Part shown: one piece after another, positions 31,820 through 44,379 of the stretch | How the letters are laid out: the number at the start of each line of letters is the position of its first letter | Numbering within the stretch: position 1 is the first letter of the stretch | NCBI GenBank assembly: GCA_023213315.1 | Contig: JAKCPI010000492.1 | Location: 558,001-622,000 of the forward strand | From: Euborellia annulipes | Taxonomy: Eukaryota; Arthropoda; Insecta; Dermaptera; Anisolabididae | DNA: 64,000 nucleotides | Direction: 5' to 3' | Made by a program: the position numbers and the translations under genes | The notes under the pieces: generated by a model | What the model was told of the DNA's origin: nothing | Database searches by the model: none | What the model saw: only the letters and a program-made list of their open reading frames with translations

Positions 31820-33050
31820 AGTTTCTCGTACCCTATATACCTGGTATTAAATATATAGAGAAAGTATAGTCTGTGTGTAACGATTTTTAATCATGAAGGA
31901 ATTGAGCTACCGGATTGAAATTTTATATTTAAGTTAGGTACTCTCCCGGACACTCAAAATAAGCTTTTCGACAAAATCGGCCAAAAAGTAGGGCTGGACG
32001 GTAATGGATTTTCATTACCGACCTCGATAATGAAAAAAAACGGTTTTCTCGATAGTCGGTAAAAATTTTTTACCGCCCGCGGAACGAATTTGCCGCCGCG
32101 GAACATTTTTTTTCGCGGAACCAACATTTTCCCCGTCCGAAAAATATTTTACCTTTTTTTAGAGACGCCAATTTTTTGCCGCCCGCGGAACCGGAATTTG
32201 CCGTCGGGATCGGGACCAAAATTCCCCCGGGCAGGACCGCGGAACCAAAATTTTTTACCGTCCGAAAAAATAGGTTTTTACCGACTTTCGAAAAAAAACC
32301 GGTTTTTACCGAATTAGAGGTTCGTTACCGCGTTTTCGGTAAAAAATTTTTACCGATTTTTACCGGTAAACCGGTTTACCGTCCAGCCCTACCAAAAAGT
32401 ACTAGTACTTTACTGATGTACTTTTTCTGTTTTTTTTTTTCGATTTTCTCAAAATTCGCTTCAACAATTTTGATTAAAATTCAAAAATCATTTTTTTTTA
32501 GATGCTCTTTAAAATGTATATTCCCATTTTGCTCTTGAAACCTTTGAAGCACACTTTACACTTGTACTTTATAGGAAAAAGTTAAGATTTGTTCAGTTTT
32601 TTTTCGATTTTCTCAAAATTTGCTCCAACGATTTTGATAAAAATTCAAATATCAGTTATTTTTTACATGCTCTTTAAAATGTATATTCTCATTTTGCCCT
32701 TGAAATCTTTCGAAGCACACTTTACTCTTGTACTTCATAGGAAAGATTTCAGATTTTTCAAATTCACTTTTCGGCTCTTCCTTCCATATAGCCAATGCTA
32801 AATACCTATAGGGATTTGCATGTTAATTTCGATTCAACAGGGGGTCCCCTTTGGAACTTTTTACACATTAAAAAATTTTTTTTCCAATTTCCAATTTAGG
32901 ATTCTCTATTGTTTATAAAATATCCAAATATGAGATTAAAATTTTGAAAAATAACCATAGTTTATTTCAAGCAGTGAACATTTAAAATACACAGAGCCTA
33001 TAGAAATTTTGAATTAATTGACTTTTTTACTATTTTAGTTGTGGCTGTTG
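31820..33050 (+). repeat. Family L copy, nearly complete, with hAT insertion
   Basis: Left hairpin near 31827-31870, full body to the terminal TTTGAATTAATTGACTTTTT at 33010. The unit around TGCTCTTTAAAATGTATATT occurs twice (32500, 32660). The hAT-like MITE at 31989 and its TSD lie in the AAAAAGTACTAG segment. Confidence 0.88.
31989..32391. mobile_element. hAT-like MITE (TAGGGCTGGACGG) with 8-bp TSD
   Basis: Termini TAGGGCTGGACGGTAA and TTTACCGTCCAGCCCTA are inverted, and CCAAAAAG is duplicated exactly at 31981-31988 and 32392-32399. The body is built of diverged ACCG/CGGT-rich palindromic units. The empty site (ggccaaaaagtactag) is seen in other Family L copies, proving insertion. Open frames inside are chance. 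Confidence 0.92.
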
Positions 33051-33200
33051 AGTTGTATCAAAGAAGGGTTGCAGGAGCAGAGACTGGCAGCCAAATTTTT
33101 TTTCTTTAAATAACCTACGTTTCAGTGTCGATAGAGGCCATCTTCAGAGCCCAATAAGTGTCAAGGAAATATATATAATTTGCATTAGTAAGCTGTAATG
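33035..33200 (-). repeat. Single-arm foldback-family copy with hammerhead-like core
   Basis: GTGGCTGTTGAGTTGTATC, CTGGCAGCCAAATTTTTTTT and, on the minus strand (33147 to 33117), CTGAAGATGGCC..CTGAAACGT. It is the same order as the left arm at 11820-11945. Confidence 0.65.
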
Positions 33201-33536
33201 ATGCTCATCAGATGAGAGATCTTTCACCTGATATTATTAGTATGAGAGAATATAATGTTTTTGTATATTATAAATTATTAAACATAAATAAAAAAATTTT
33301 TCATTAACATTCATTAAATTTGCTAAGAATCTTTTCATTTCTAATATCTTCATACATTTCTTAAGGGAGAAATCGTAACCTCAACAATTAATAACTCATA
33401 AAGTTTCGGGACGAAAATAATTTTCATATAATCCATAGAAGGTCCTCTTTAAGCATATAAAATTTGGTTTCTAAATTCCAACGGGAATTTGCCCAAATAG
33501 AGCGTGACACACAGACGGACATAAGCATATAAAATT

Positions 33537-33745
33537 TGCTCAGGGGCCCACATCTTGTGGGTACGTGGATGGCGACCACGAGCTGCCCTAGCTGGGACTG
33601 ACAGTACTTCTATTCTTTGCATATCAGTCTCTTATATTTTCAACAGGCGTCAGACCTTGCGACGGTCCGGCCTGTTGTATTCCTTCCTGGTCTCAAAAAC
33701 CCCCTCTGTCGACCCCTCACCCCGGGATTAAGACGAAGATATATA
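33537..33745 (+). mobile_element. SINE-like retroposon A copy, diverged
   Basis: Starts GCTCAGGGGCCCACATC and keeps the GGATGGCGACCACGAG core; the 3' half is diverged and ends near AAGACGAAGATAT. No clear TSD was found. Confidence 0.7.
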
Positions 33746-34336
33746 ATATATCAAATAGATATTACATAAAAATTTGACAGCGATTTACTTTGAATTGCCA
33801 TTGATAAACATAATCGTGATTAACGTACTTTCTGGGAAGCCATTTTAATCTCTTATTAGTTAGAATTTTATATAAATCAGTTGTTAGTTGATTGATCCCC
33901 CTTTCCTCGGAGCTACCCATCCGAGGTTCAGCGGTGATTGGCCTTGCTTGGCCTAATTGATCTTCATGTCTGTTCCTCTTCGCCTAAGTCTTTGCTTTTG
34001 TTTATTGATTCGAGAATAGCTAAGAGCAATACCCTAAAGCAACTTGAAATAATTTGTTTAACAAACAAATTTAGATGTATGTGTTGTATATCAATTCACT
34101 CAAGACACAGTCTAGTTTCTGAATGTAATTATAACAAAATCTACCAAAATGTTTACCAAAATACACTTCAACACATTCGAATAATTAATTTTTACTTTCT
34201 CTATATTTTATTAAATTATCGCTATATTTTTTTTTTAATCAAAATCATTTTTTAGGGATGATTTTGAGAAATAAAATTTAAACATTCGACATTAGGCTTT
34301 CTTTGCAACATATTGTAAATAAAAAAATAAGTAAAT
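33746..34336. other. No supported gene
   Basis: A 105-codon plus frame (33938-34255) is hydrophobic at its end and has no homologue I recognise. Confidence 0.4.
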
Positions 34337-35196
34337 ACACTCGGTTATATGTTTCATATATTTATTAATTAAAAATTAACACTTAATACTTATTCTCTTA
34401 TGTGTGTGAATGTGATTTAACAACTGAATATTACACAAATGATTCAAAATAAGTATTAAATGTTAATGATTAATTTCAGGAGGAATGGCCATGGGCGTAG
34501 CCAGGGAGAGGCAGGGAGGGGCCTTTGCCCCCCCCCCCCTGCTTGTCCTAAAAATTAAAAAAAAAACAAATACATATTTTTCCCATTGGGAATTTTTTTT
34601 ACGCCCCAATCCACTACATTAATTTTATTATTTTTTTTATTTAAATAAATAATTAATAATCTATGTATATATTAATTGCAAACCCCCCTCTCGCCCTAAC
34701 GAAGGGTTGGCCCCCCAAACAAGATGTCTGGCTACGCCCATGGGAATGGCTGAATGTATAATGAGTAGTGAGGAGATTCAAGACAGCCAAAAGCAATAAA
34801 GAAAAAATATATTTTATCTTTCGCTTTATTTTACACGCTTGTCGACTTTTCGGCTGATATTCCGGCCTTCATCAGGACAAAGTGCTTGGCAACTTCTGAC
34901 AATACGTTTGTGCGAACATTCGTCGGATGTCATGACTTCTGGTTCAATAGTGATTTATTTGTGTGTATTATTGAACCAGAAGTCATGACTTCCGACGAAT
35001 GTTCGCACAAACGTATTGTCAGAAGTTGCCAAGAGCCTGCAAACAGCACGTTGTCCTGATGAAGGCCGGAATATCGGCCGAAACGTCGACAAGCGTGTAA
35101 AATAAAGCGAAAGTTCACTGCCTTGAATCCCCTCACTACTTATTAAATGTTAATTTTTAATAATAAAAATCTTGAGACATATAACCGAGTGTATTT
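34337..35196. repeat. Composite foldback element with hammerhead-like cores in both arms
   Basis: Outermost pairing is ACACTCGGTTATATGTTTC with GACATATAACCGAGTGTA (right end about 35194). Inner arms 34795-34962 and 34970-35114 are near perfect, meeting at ATTGAACCAGAAGTCATGAC. Core CTGATGAAGGCCGG..CGGCCGAAACGTC lies at 35056-35087 (plus) and in the left arm at 34843-34876 (minus). A hAT-like MITE (34490-34742) is inserted in the left side. A 68-codon open frame spanning the palindrome is chance. Confidence 0.85.
34490..34742. mobile_element. hAT-like G-run MITE (CATGGGCGTAGCC) with 8-bp TSD
   Basis: Termini CATGGGCGTAGCCAGG and GGCTACGCCCATG are inverted; TSD GGAATGGC at 34482-34489 and 34743-34750 is perfect. 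It is 253 bp with C and G runs near the ends and an AT-rich middle, and is nested in a larger foldback element. Confidence 0.92.
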
Positions 35197-35842
35197 TAGA
35201 AAATCGCAAAATAATTGATAAATTCTAGTATTGATTTTATTGATTAAAGTTTTTATTTTTGCGGTATTTTTTCACATATTTTGCGAGAATTTGAACCCAA
35301 AACATGTATTTTACCCAAAATCTTTTTTTTTTTGAAATATATTTCTTATATTGGTTAGATAAAGTAATAAAAATAAGAAATAGATTTCAATTCCAACTTG
35401 TAAATGGATTTCATAGATTACGAAGGCTCTACTTTATAAAGCTTCTCATAGACGACGGACGAGTCATGAAAAGGAATTTGTTCAAACTCAGTGATGGGAT
35501 AGCTTGGCATCAAACTAAAAGATAGATAAATCTCCAAATAATATAACAACTTTATATTTTCTTATCTAATAGCATATTGTAATATTGTCTGTTTTCTATA
35601 ATAGATCCTGGTGTATATGTTATCATATTATAAAAATAAAATAAAAAAAAATGCTTTTATTTAAAACGAACTAAAAAAAAACAAACAATTTTTGCATACA
35701 ATTGTTGAAGTTAAGAAAAAATTGATTGAATTTTTAATTAAACTTTTTTTTTTTAAATTACTCATTATTTTCTGAGAGCCTCATCTATTTAAATGAGAGA
35801 GCAAAAACATTTAATTAATAAACATACATTTTATACAAAAAA
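35197..35842. other. Unrecognised short frame in AT-rich sequence
   Basis: A plus frame to 35525 reads NGFHRLRRLYFIKLLIDDGR and KRNLFKLSDGIAWHQTKR before its stop. Composition looks more coding than its flanks, but no family is recognised and no splice partner is evident. Confidence 0.25.
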
Positions 35843-36785
35843 AAATCTGGAGTGACTGGCCGCACAACACACAACTTTCCCTTATCTTCAATAATCGAAA
35901 GTTGTATACTGTTCTTGTTACACCAGATATTTTTGTGTCGAAATATATTTAGTTTCCCACACCACCTTAATTCCAAACTTGCGTTTTAAATGTTGACTGC
36001 TTCAAATAAACTATGGTTATTTTTTAAAATTGTAATCTCTTATTTGGATATTATATACACAATAGAGAATTCTAAATATATACAAAATTTCATAAAAATT
36101 AGAAAAAAACTTTTAAAATATGTCAAAAGTTCTAAAGGGGACCCCCTTTTGAATCGAAATTTACATGCAAATCCCCATAGGGATTTAACATTGGACCTAT
36201 GGAAGGAAGAACCAGAAAATGATTTGAATAATCTGAAATGCTTCCCATCAGTAAAGTGGGCTTTAAACAATTTTCAAGGCGAAATGAGGAAACACATTTT
36301 AAAGAGGATCTAAAAAATAATTGATTTATGAATTTTAATCAAAATCCTTAAAGCCAATTTTGAAGAAAATCGAAAAAAAAACTGAAAAAGTACATCAGTA
36401 AAGTGTACTTCAAAAAATTTTCATGAGAAATTTTATTGATATACTTTTTAAAGAGCATCTAAAAAATAATTGATTTTTAAATTTTATTCAAAATATTTAA
36501 AGCCGATTTTGAGAAATTCGAAAAAAACTGAAAAAGTACTTCAGTAAAGTACTAGTACTTTTTAGCTGGTTTTGTTCAAAAGCTTATATTGACTGTCCGG
36601 GAGTGTATCTAACTTGAATATAAAACTTTCAATCTTGTAGCTCAATTCCTTCATGCTTAAAATCGTTACACACAGACAGACCAATTTGCGGGACACACTT
36701 TTTTGGACTCAGGGGATCTCGACATCGAATTTTCGCAATACTTTCTCTTTATATATTATATATATAGGTAAGAGGAAGTAAAAAA
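35843..36785 (-). repeat. Family L copy, minus, near full length
   Basis: Runs from the right hairpin (35843-35935) through CCCCATAGGGATTTAACATT and TACTAGTACTTTTTAGC to the left hairpin CTTTCTCTTTATATATTATA at 36745. A second hairpin-side duplication of the ATTTTAAAGAG unit is present at 36290 and 36440. The 107-codon frame over 35990-36313 is repeat, not gene. Confidence 0.9.
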
Positions 36786-37297
36786 CTGTCGTGACTAACA
36801 ATATCACTCAACATTGTCGCATTTTTTTATTCCCAAATGCAAGGTTTTAAATATATTTAAATTGACGTACTTTAAGTCACGTCCCATTGATTAAATTTCC
36901 TCTTTTGGCTGCTTGCTTTTCATCCTACATTTTTATTTTTTATGTAAATATAGTCTAAAGGCCTTCAGTTAGAGTGCCTCAAGGAGAAAATTTGGTCGAT
37001 GAGAAATATAAAAATGACAGGAAGGTAAATAGCAGAAAGGTAGGCAATGAGAAATAGAAAAAGCCAGCGGGTCGGGTCAATAAGAGAAAGAAAGGATGGT
37101 CAATGAAAGAGAGAGATGGCTAATTTTATATCCCATGGAAACATTGATTTTTACCTTGTCTATCTATGAATATATGAAATACATAGTATAACGAGAAGTA
37201 GTGGATTTTCAAAATAATTGTTATTAGAGATCTAAGCATTTTCTGAATAAGACCGGATTTTAAGCAAAATGCTTATTCCTGAATTTTATAAGCAACC
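36786..37297. other. No recognised feature
   Basis: Purine-rich stretch 37000-37130 (GAGAAAGAAAGG, GAAAGAGAGAGATGG) and AT-rich flanks. Confidence 0.5.
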
Positions 37298-37314
37298 ATT
37301 AGATATTAATTTTC

Positions 37315-37560
37315 TCGCTCAGGGGCCCACATCTTGTGGGTACGTGGATGGCGACCACGAGCTGCCCGAGCTGGGAGAGGCAGTCCTTGAGTTATTTGTA
37401 TGTCTGTCTCTTCCTTCCTCTTTTCAAAAGGCGTCAGACCGTACGACGGGCCGGCCTGTCCTATTTCTTCCGGTCGCAAAAACGCTTGATAGGGTTGGAG
37501 GGAAATAGTGAGGTCCGCCGACCCTGCATCGCGGGAAAAAGGCGAGGACAGAAGAAGAAG
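37315..37560 (+). mobile_element. SINE-like retroposon A, full-length with 17-bp TSD
   Basis: A 246-bp unit from TCGCTCAGGGGCCCAC to an AGAAGAAGAAG tail, flanked by perfect 17-bp direct repeats ATTAGATATTAATTTTC at 37298-37314 and 37561-37577. The long TSD and simple tail show target-primed reverse transcription by a LINE. No convincing Pol III A and B boxes were identified, so the origin of the head is open. Confidence 0.88.
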
Positions 37561-37769
37561 ATTAGATATTAATTTTCAACACGAATTAGGCAAAACTAAG
37601 TGTATTGAGATTGCATTTTTTATGCTTTTTTCAGATTTTATGCTTTTCCCCTTCATGTTTTTTTGAGCTTATTTTATGTATATTTACTGTATATAATTTT
37701 TAAAAATAATTCAAAACATTATTCAGCAAAAACGTTCATTTAAAGCAAATCCTTAGACAACTGCGTAAA

Positions 37770-38035
37770 TCCCGCCTTCAGGAGGCTTTGCCCCCCCCCC
37801 CCTGGACCCCCGTACTCTGTCCCGGGCCGGGGGTTGATCTGGTGTGACTGGCCGCACAGCACACCACTTTCTCTTATTTTCGGTAATTAAAAGCTCTATT
37901 CTGTACTTGTTTACCAGAATATATATTTAGGTATTAATTTTTAAAATTTTATATTAAAAATAAAATTTAATTTCCAAGAAAAATATTTTTCTCAAATCTC
38001 GGAGGGGGGAGGGGATAATTACTCCCAATTATTTC
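37770..38035. mobile_element. MITE of the CAAGGGCGGATCC family, degraded copy
   Basis: Contains GATCTGGTGTGACTGGCCGC, TTAAAAGCTCTATTCTGTAC, AGGTATTAATTTTTAAAATT and AAATCTCGGAGGGGGG in the family order. The ends are degraded. Confidence 0.5.
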
Positions 38036-38309
38036 CTTTACGTATTAGTAGAAGTTGCTTATTTTTTCAAATTTCATGCTTATTAAACAACTTTTTATTC
38101 AAGTTTTTTATTCTTTTTTAAGCACTTTTTTTCCATATTTTTAAGTTTTTTTGTCCGGTCTTTACTTATAAGAAAAAAATCTCTGTTGATATTTCTCCCA
38201 AAAAATGGTCTAGAAAGGGCTACTATCACTAAAAACTAAAAAGATTCCAAAATAATTGATAGTGACCGTCATTTAACTCCTTTGTCGTACAATAAATATT
38301 TGTTATTGA

Positions 38310-38440
38310 TGTTTAGCAATCTCAATACTTGGATACCGTATCATTTGAGTGAGAAAAATCTAATCGATCCAATTTCTTTGTCTCATTCTCTGCTAAAGCG
38401 CAACGAAAAGGAGGATTTTTTTAAAGTGGATCATCTTTAC
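38310..38440 (+). pseudogene. mariner transposase fragment
   Basis: The frame reads WIPYHLSEKNLIDPIS followed by SLLKRNEKEDFFK. This corresponds to the ..PHELTEKNL..R...C..LLKRNE.DPFL.. segment of mariner transposases just before the first catalytic Asp. No terminal repeats or DDE residues were found nearby, so it is a small relic. Confidence 0.65.
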
Positions 38441-38814
38441 TGGAGAAAAAACAATAAGATCACAGCAAGGTGTCTGTCTGGTCACATACAATCTATAGGG
38501 AATTCATCTAAAGAAGGTTATTTTTTGGAAGAGTATCTTTCGAGAACTGAAATATAACTTTGAGTTAGCCGAAAAAACTCATTAAAAAAAAAAAAAATTA
38601 TCAAAATCGGTTGACATCTTCCGGTCGCGCAGAGGCCCTAAAATTTAACAAAATATATAAAAAACTTCATTTTTTGAGATTATTTTTAAAAATTTTTGAA
38701 TTCACGCCGTAATAAAACACAATATTCTTATGTTCAAAAATAAAAACACTGTAACTACGGATTATTACGTTAAAAAAAGTATATTAAAGATATAAAAAAA
38801 ACTGTCTGTTGTCT

Positions 38815-39345
38815 GTAGTTACCATGAAGGAATTGAGCTACGGGATTGAAATTTTATATTTAAACTAGGTACCCGCCCGGGCACTCAAAATAAGCTTTTG
38901 AACAAAATTGGCCAAAAAGTACTAGTACTTTACTGTAGTAGTCAGTTTTTTTACGATTTTCTCAAAATTTGTTTTAATTAAAATTCATAAATCAATTATT
39001 TTGAAATCTTTTGAAGCACACTTTACTGATGTAGTATTTCAGATTTTTCAAATCTTCTTTCTATAGAGTCAATGTTAAATCTCTATGGGGATTTGCATGT
39101 TAATTTCGATTCAAAAGGGGGTCGCCCTTTGAAACTTTTTACACATTTAAACATTTTTTTTCCAATTCTTATGAAATTTTATATTTATTTAGGATTCTCT
39201 ATTATGTATAAAATATCCAAATATTAAATTAAAATTTTGAAAAATAACCATAGTTTATTTCAAGTAGTCAACATCTTCACAATTTTCAATTACCTAAGAT
39301 AAGAGAAAGTTGTGTACTGTGCTTGTCACACCAGATTTGTATATA
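38815..39345 (+). repeat. Family L copy (right-hand part)
   Basis: CATGAAGGAATTGAGCTACG to the terminal hairpin half GTGCTTGTCACACCAGATTT. The spacer hairpin is reduced to AAGATAAGAGAAAGTTGTG. Confidence 0.85.
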
Positions 39346-40312
39346 TTGATAGATAGAAGAAGTTAGATAGATAGTGGAAATCCGGGCTGAGGAGCCAGTG
39401 GCCATTGTTGCCGAAACGCCCACACATTCAAAGATAATATAATTTGCTAGACACGTTTATCGCCATTTGGGGTGTTTGCTGATTAGATAGTTGAAAATTG
39501 GTTGTTATTCAGATTCCAGTGTATTAGGTCAAAAAGTCTTGGACACAAAACAGGCATGCGTTTATAATAGGAAATAGATTAAAATTATTTGGAATTAAAA
39601 AAAAAAAAAAAACTTTTATACAGAATGAACTAAAAAGAAAAAAAAACTTTTTAATAAAAACGTGGGCAACTCTATTGAATATTTTATTAATGATATTTTA
39701 AGTTTCAATGAGCACCCACGTTTTTATTCTCTTCATTTTACCTCATTTTAAATACAATCGTTTTTTTTTTTTACTTTTTAATCCTATATTCTTTTTTTTC
39801 AACACCAATAATTAATCATTTTGTTCGATTAAAAAAAAAAAATATTTTGTTTAAAAAAAAGATTTATCCAAATATATAATATACGGAAGAGGATAAAAAT
39901 TTTTTATTCTGGCTGTGATCCTCTTCAATCGTCACCAGAGCCATTGTACTGATAATCTATGATATAGTGTAGATATGCAATCTCGACCAATGATTTTATT
40001 TTTAAGAAAAAAAAATATCTTATTTATTTTTGCTTCTCTCCTTTTCCTATGTTAGAAACAATATTTTGACTAGATAATTTTTTTTTTTTTTTTTTTGCCT
40101 GAGTTGTGGAATGTTTCTTTTGCCTTGTAGAGGAGATAGGTGGTATTGTTTATTATCAAAAATAAAAACCCAACCTTTTTGAAAAGGTTTTAAAATGACA
40201 ACTTTCTACCTGTTTTTAAATAAAGGGATTAGAATTTACTAAAGTGTCTTTAGAAATATTAAAAGACACTTGTCGTTCAAAAGAATTCTCAAATATCCAA
40301 AAAATAATTAAC
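39346..40312. other. Hammerhead-like core and short inverted repeat
   Basis: CTGAGGAGCCAG..TTGCCGAAACGCC lies at 39387-39420. AAAAACGTGGGCAACTC at 39656 pairs with GAGCACCCACGTTTTTATT at 39709, forming a small palindrome. The rest is A and T runs. Confidence 0.5.
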
Positions 40313-40890
40313 AAAAATCTGATGTGACTGGTTGGTGGTTATTTTATACACAATAGAGAATCCTAAATAAATACAATATTTCATAAGAATTGGAAAATTT
40401 TTTTTAAAATGTGTAAAAAGTTCCAAAGGGAAATCGAAATTCACATGCAAATCCCCATAGGGATTTAACATTGGCTCTATGGAAGGAAGAGCCGAAAAGT
40501 GAATTTGAAAAATCTGAAATCTTTCCTATGAAGTACAAGTGTAAAGTGTGCTTCAAAAGATTTCAAAAGCAAAATGAGAATATACATTTTAAAGAGCATG
40601 TAAAAAATAACTGAATTTTGAATTTTTATCAAAATCAAATTTTGAGAAAATCAAAAAAAAAATGAAAAAGTACATAAATAAAGTACGAGTATTTTTTAGC
40701 TGATTTTGTTCAAAAGCTTATTTTGAGTGTTCAGGAGGGAACCTAACTTAAATATAAAATTTCAATCCGGTAGCTAAATTCCTTCATGCTTAAAATCGTT
40801 ATACACAGACAGACAGTCCAATTTGCCGGACCCACTTTTTTGGACTCAGGGGACCTCAAAACATGTAGGGTAACAGAAAGTAAAAAGTGG
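40313..40890 (-). repeat. Family L copy, minus
   Basis: AAAATCTGATGTGACTGG, AATCCCCATAGGGATTTAAC, AGTACAAGTGTAAAGTGTGC, TTAAAATCGTTATACACAGA in order. The 3' hairpin is truncated. Confidence 0.85.
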
Positions 40891-41394
40891 TTGGTTTGCA
40901 AATTTTATACAATTCCTTTAAAATATCGATGCTTATAATTGGAGACGGACCAAAAATTCTACCTAGCCTTTTGCAATCTTTTAGTAGATAATGAAAAGAA
41001 AATCAAGTTCCAAAATTCATAATATAATTCCATAAGAATGGAATCTTTGAAAGCACAATTTTCTTTTACCTGCATAGGAAAGTAATGTGTACTACACTAT
41101 ATAATAGTAAGAGATTTTTTCTTAAGCCACACCTGCCAGTTGTTTCTTTTATTAAATAACGGACGAAATTTTAGTGAATTCATTCAAAGCCTGCAGGTGC
41201 TTCCTGGTGATTGAAGACTGAAATTTGTTTCAACTTAGAATTTGACATAGTGCCATTTGTTTTTATTTTCTCCTATCTATATATTGTAGTAAAAATTACT
41301 ACCACGCAATTTCTAGATTTTAACGGGAATACACGTTTTGACGAACTCTCTGCTTGTGTACAGAATATCTAAAAAAAATCTTAATTATACTTAG
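40891..41394. other. No recognised feature
   Basis: A degenerate Family L-like piece near 41265-41380 (ACACGTTTTGACGAACTC); otherwise nothing. Confidence 0.4.
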
Positions 41395-42100
41395 GACCAG
41401 TTGCTTCATTCCAGTCAACTGGCAAACTTATCAGACCGATAGTAAATTATTGATATAGTCAACAAAAACGAGTTAAAAAATGAATTTTTTTTCACATATA
41501 ATTAGCTATCCCTCGGATAAGCTATGACTTTCAGAGTCTTTTCACATCTACTTAAGCTAATCATATGATTAAATAAGAACCCAGATCGTAGTTAACTAGC
41601 TAAGACCCAAAGTTTGGTACTTTTCATAAGGAGGTATAAGGGGTTTTTTTATGAAGTTAGCAACTTAATAAAAGCATCATTTATTAAAAATTAAAATAAA
41701 TAAAATAATTAATTAAAGCTAATTGATTTTTTAACAAAAATTTTAAAATTTCCAAAAAAAAAAAATGTGTTTCTAATTCCATGCCTTAGGAGGGATGAAT
41801 CCCTTAACTAATTTTTATTTTTATTTTTTTTTTTTAATTCAATTAGGTTTAATTAATTAATTTTTATTTATTTTAATTTTTAATAATTTTTATAAATGAT
41901 GCCTTTATTAAGTTGCTAATTTCATAAAATTTTCCTTCTATCTCCTTATAAAAAATACCGAACTTTGGGTCTTGCTAGTTAACTACCATCTGGGCTCCTA
42001 TTTAATCATATGATTATCTTAACTAGATACAAAAAGACTAGTCAATAGCTTATCTGAGGGGTAGCTAGCTAATTAAAAGTAAAGCAACCGGCTCTTAAGA
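41395..42100. mobile_element. MITE with CCGGTTGCTTCAC-type ends, copy 2
   Basis: Left GGACCAGTTGCTTCATTCCAG, right AGTAAAGCAACCGGCTCTTA. The interior is an imperfect palindrome: CCCAAAGTTTGGTAC / TACCGAACTTTGGGTC and CATATGATTAAATA / TATTTAATCATATGATT. Confidence 0.75.
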
Positions 42101-42604
42101 TATTTTTCTATTTTCCCAAAATTAACAAGATATATTCGTAGTCATTATTGATTTATTCTTTTTTTTTATTGTTTCTGATCGATTTTTATTAAATCGACCA
42201 TATGAATTAACTGTTCAACTGGTATTTAGCACAAGACTGCGCGAATAAGCAAGCGCCTTCGATTCTTTCGTTAGGTGACACTTTATACTCACATACACGA
42301 AAACATTGTCTGTGTGAGCCGTTTAATTGATAAATTAATTAATTCAAATTAAGGAACTCACAAAAAAAAGAACATACTCCCGTGAGTGCTTCAGATTTCT
42401 TCATTCATGGCCATGTAGTAATTGTCGATTTAGTCATATAATGAAAAACTAAATCTTATTATAAAATATACCAGATCTCATAATAAAGAGGAAAATAAAA
42501 ACTTTTAATAATGTTATTCATTTCAAGGCTAAGTCGCTTAACCAAGGGCCAGCTACTTGACCATGGGTCAAGAAACCGGCCTCTAAAAGTCATGCATGGT
42601 TTTT
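42101..42604. other. No recognised feature
   Basis: AT-rich with no shared repeat or gene. Confidence 0.5.
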
Positions 42605-43690
42605 TACTTTCTCTTACCTCTATATATGCTAATATATATAGAGAGAAAGTATTGGATTCATGTCAAAAATTTGATCTCGAGATTTTGATGGATATACACG
42701 TTTTAAGGTCCCATGAATCCAAAAAATCTGGTGTGACTGGCGCACAGCACACAACTTTCTCTTACCTTCGGTAATCGAAAGTTGTGTTCTGTGCTTGTCA
42801 CACCAGATTTTTTGTGTCGACATATATTTAGTTCCTGACAGTACGGAACATATGAATTGAGATGTAAAATTTATAAGTATGGGAAAATATTTATATTTTG
42901 TTACCATGGCAACCATTTCTCCTATCTTCCCTATGAAATACAAGAGTAAAGTGGTCTTCAGAAGATTTCAATTGCAAAATGAGAATATACATTTTAAAGA
43001 GCATCTAAAAAATAATTGATTTTTGAATTTTAAAAAAAATCGTTGGAGCAAATTTTGAGAAAATCGAAAAAACTGAAAAAGTACATCAGTAAAGTACTAG
43101 TACTCTTTGGCCGATTTTGATTAAAAGCTTATTTTTCCGGTCCCGGGGGTGTTTAACTTAAATATAAAATTTCAACCTCGTAGCTCAATTCCTTCATGCT
43201 TAAAATTGAACACACCCACCCACCCACAGACAGACCATGTCGCGAAAACCACTTTTTTGGATTCAGGGGACCTCAAAACGTGAAGATCCATCAAAATCTC
43301 GACATCGAATTTTTGACATGAATCCAATACTTTCCTCTCTATATATATATTACATATATACATAGGTAAGAGAAAGTAAAAAGTGGTTTTCGCGACATGG
43401 TCTGTCTGTGAACAAAATATCTCAAGAACGAAAAGAGCTAGGAAGTTGAAATTTTATATAAGTTAGGCACCCCCTGGGACGACAGGAAGCTTTTGAACAG
43501 AATCGACCAAAGAGTACTAGTACTTTTCTGGTGCACTTTTTCACTTTTTTTCGATTTTCTCAAAGTTCTCTCCAACGATTTTGATTAAAATTCAAAAATC
43601 AATTATTTTTTAAATGCTCTTTAAAATGTATATTTTCATTTTGCCATTGAAATATTCTGAAGACCACTTTACTCTTGTACTTCATAGGAA
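42605..43690. repeat. Cluster of three Family L pieces, +/-/+
   Basis: 42605-42725 plus start joined to the hairpin 42724-42822; 42822-43380 minus; 43375-43690 plus. Both junctions lie at the family hairpins, so the group is a large palindrome around CTATATATATATTACATATA. Confidence 0.82.
42722..42822. repeat. Family L terminal hairpin, best preserved
   Basis: AAAATCTGGTGTGACTGGCG, CACAACTTTCTCTTACC, TTCGGTAATCGAAAGTTGTG, GTGCTTGTCACACCAGATTT. Confidence 0.88.
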
Positions 43691-44379
43691 AGATAGCCCC
43701 TCCCCCCAGAAGTTCTGTAATCGGAAGTTGTGCGCTGTGCGTTAAGATTCCACCACACCAGTTTCGTAAGATTAAAATTATAATATTTTTTTTTTCTCTC
43801 TTCCTGGGGGGGGGGGTGAACCCCCCCCCTGGAACCGCTAGTGCTACCAACAAAGATGTCACTATCTCATCCATTCAGTGGCGTAGTTAGTACCTGGGCT
43901 ACTTGGGCTTTGTTCATATATTTTATAAAAACTTTTTTTAGTGATATAATCCAAAATCGTTGTCATCATTTTAATCAACTTAATTTAATTAACCACACCG
44001 TTTTTTAATCGTATTGGCATCCAAGACCATTTAGAATTTTAAACAATTTAATTATGTATATTTAAATTTACGATATACATCCAGGCATATTTATTTATAC
44101 CATTTGCCATCCGATTGATTTAAATAAATTTTCATCTGACTGCCGACGAATAAAAACACACCATTGAAATTTTAAATGTTTTCAAGTGAGAAAGTTAAAA
44201 AAAGATTTTATAAATATGGCTCCCACCCTCTACTGACTATTTGCATTAGAAGGAGGGAGGAAGGGGTGTAATGACTCTTAGTGAAGAGTAGATAGTGTTA
44301 AACTTGGAGGGGAACCTGGACTCATGTGTTATGACTCAAAAGCAAGACAGAGAATTAAATTGTCTTTGGTGTGTGTTCA
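43691..44379. other. MITE fragments
   Basis: G/C-run fragment with hairpin-family text (AATCGGAAGTTGTGCGCTGTG) at 43690-43850 and an isolated CAGTGGCGTAGTTAG end at 43876. Nothing else supported. Confidence 0.45.

Noticed and set aside
35990..36313. 107-codon frame that looks protein-like
   Set aside because: It lies wholly within a minus-oriented Family L copy whose text recurs at 19080, 25620, 40340 and elsewhere.
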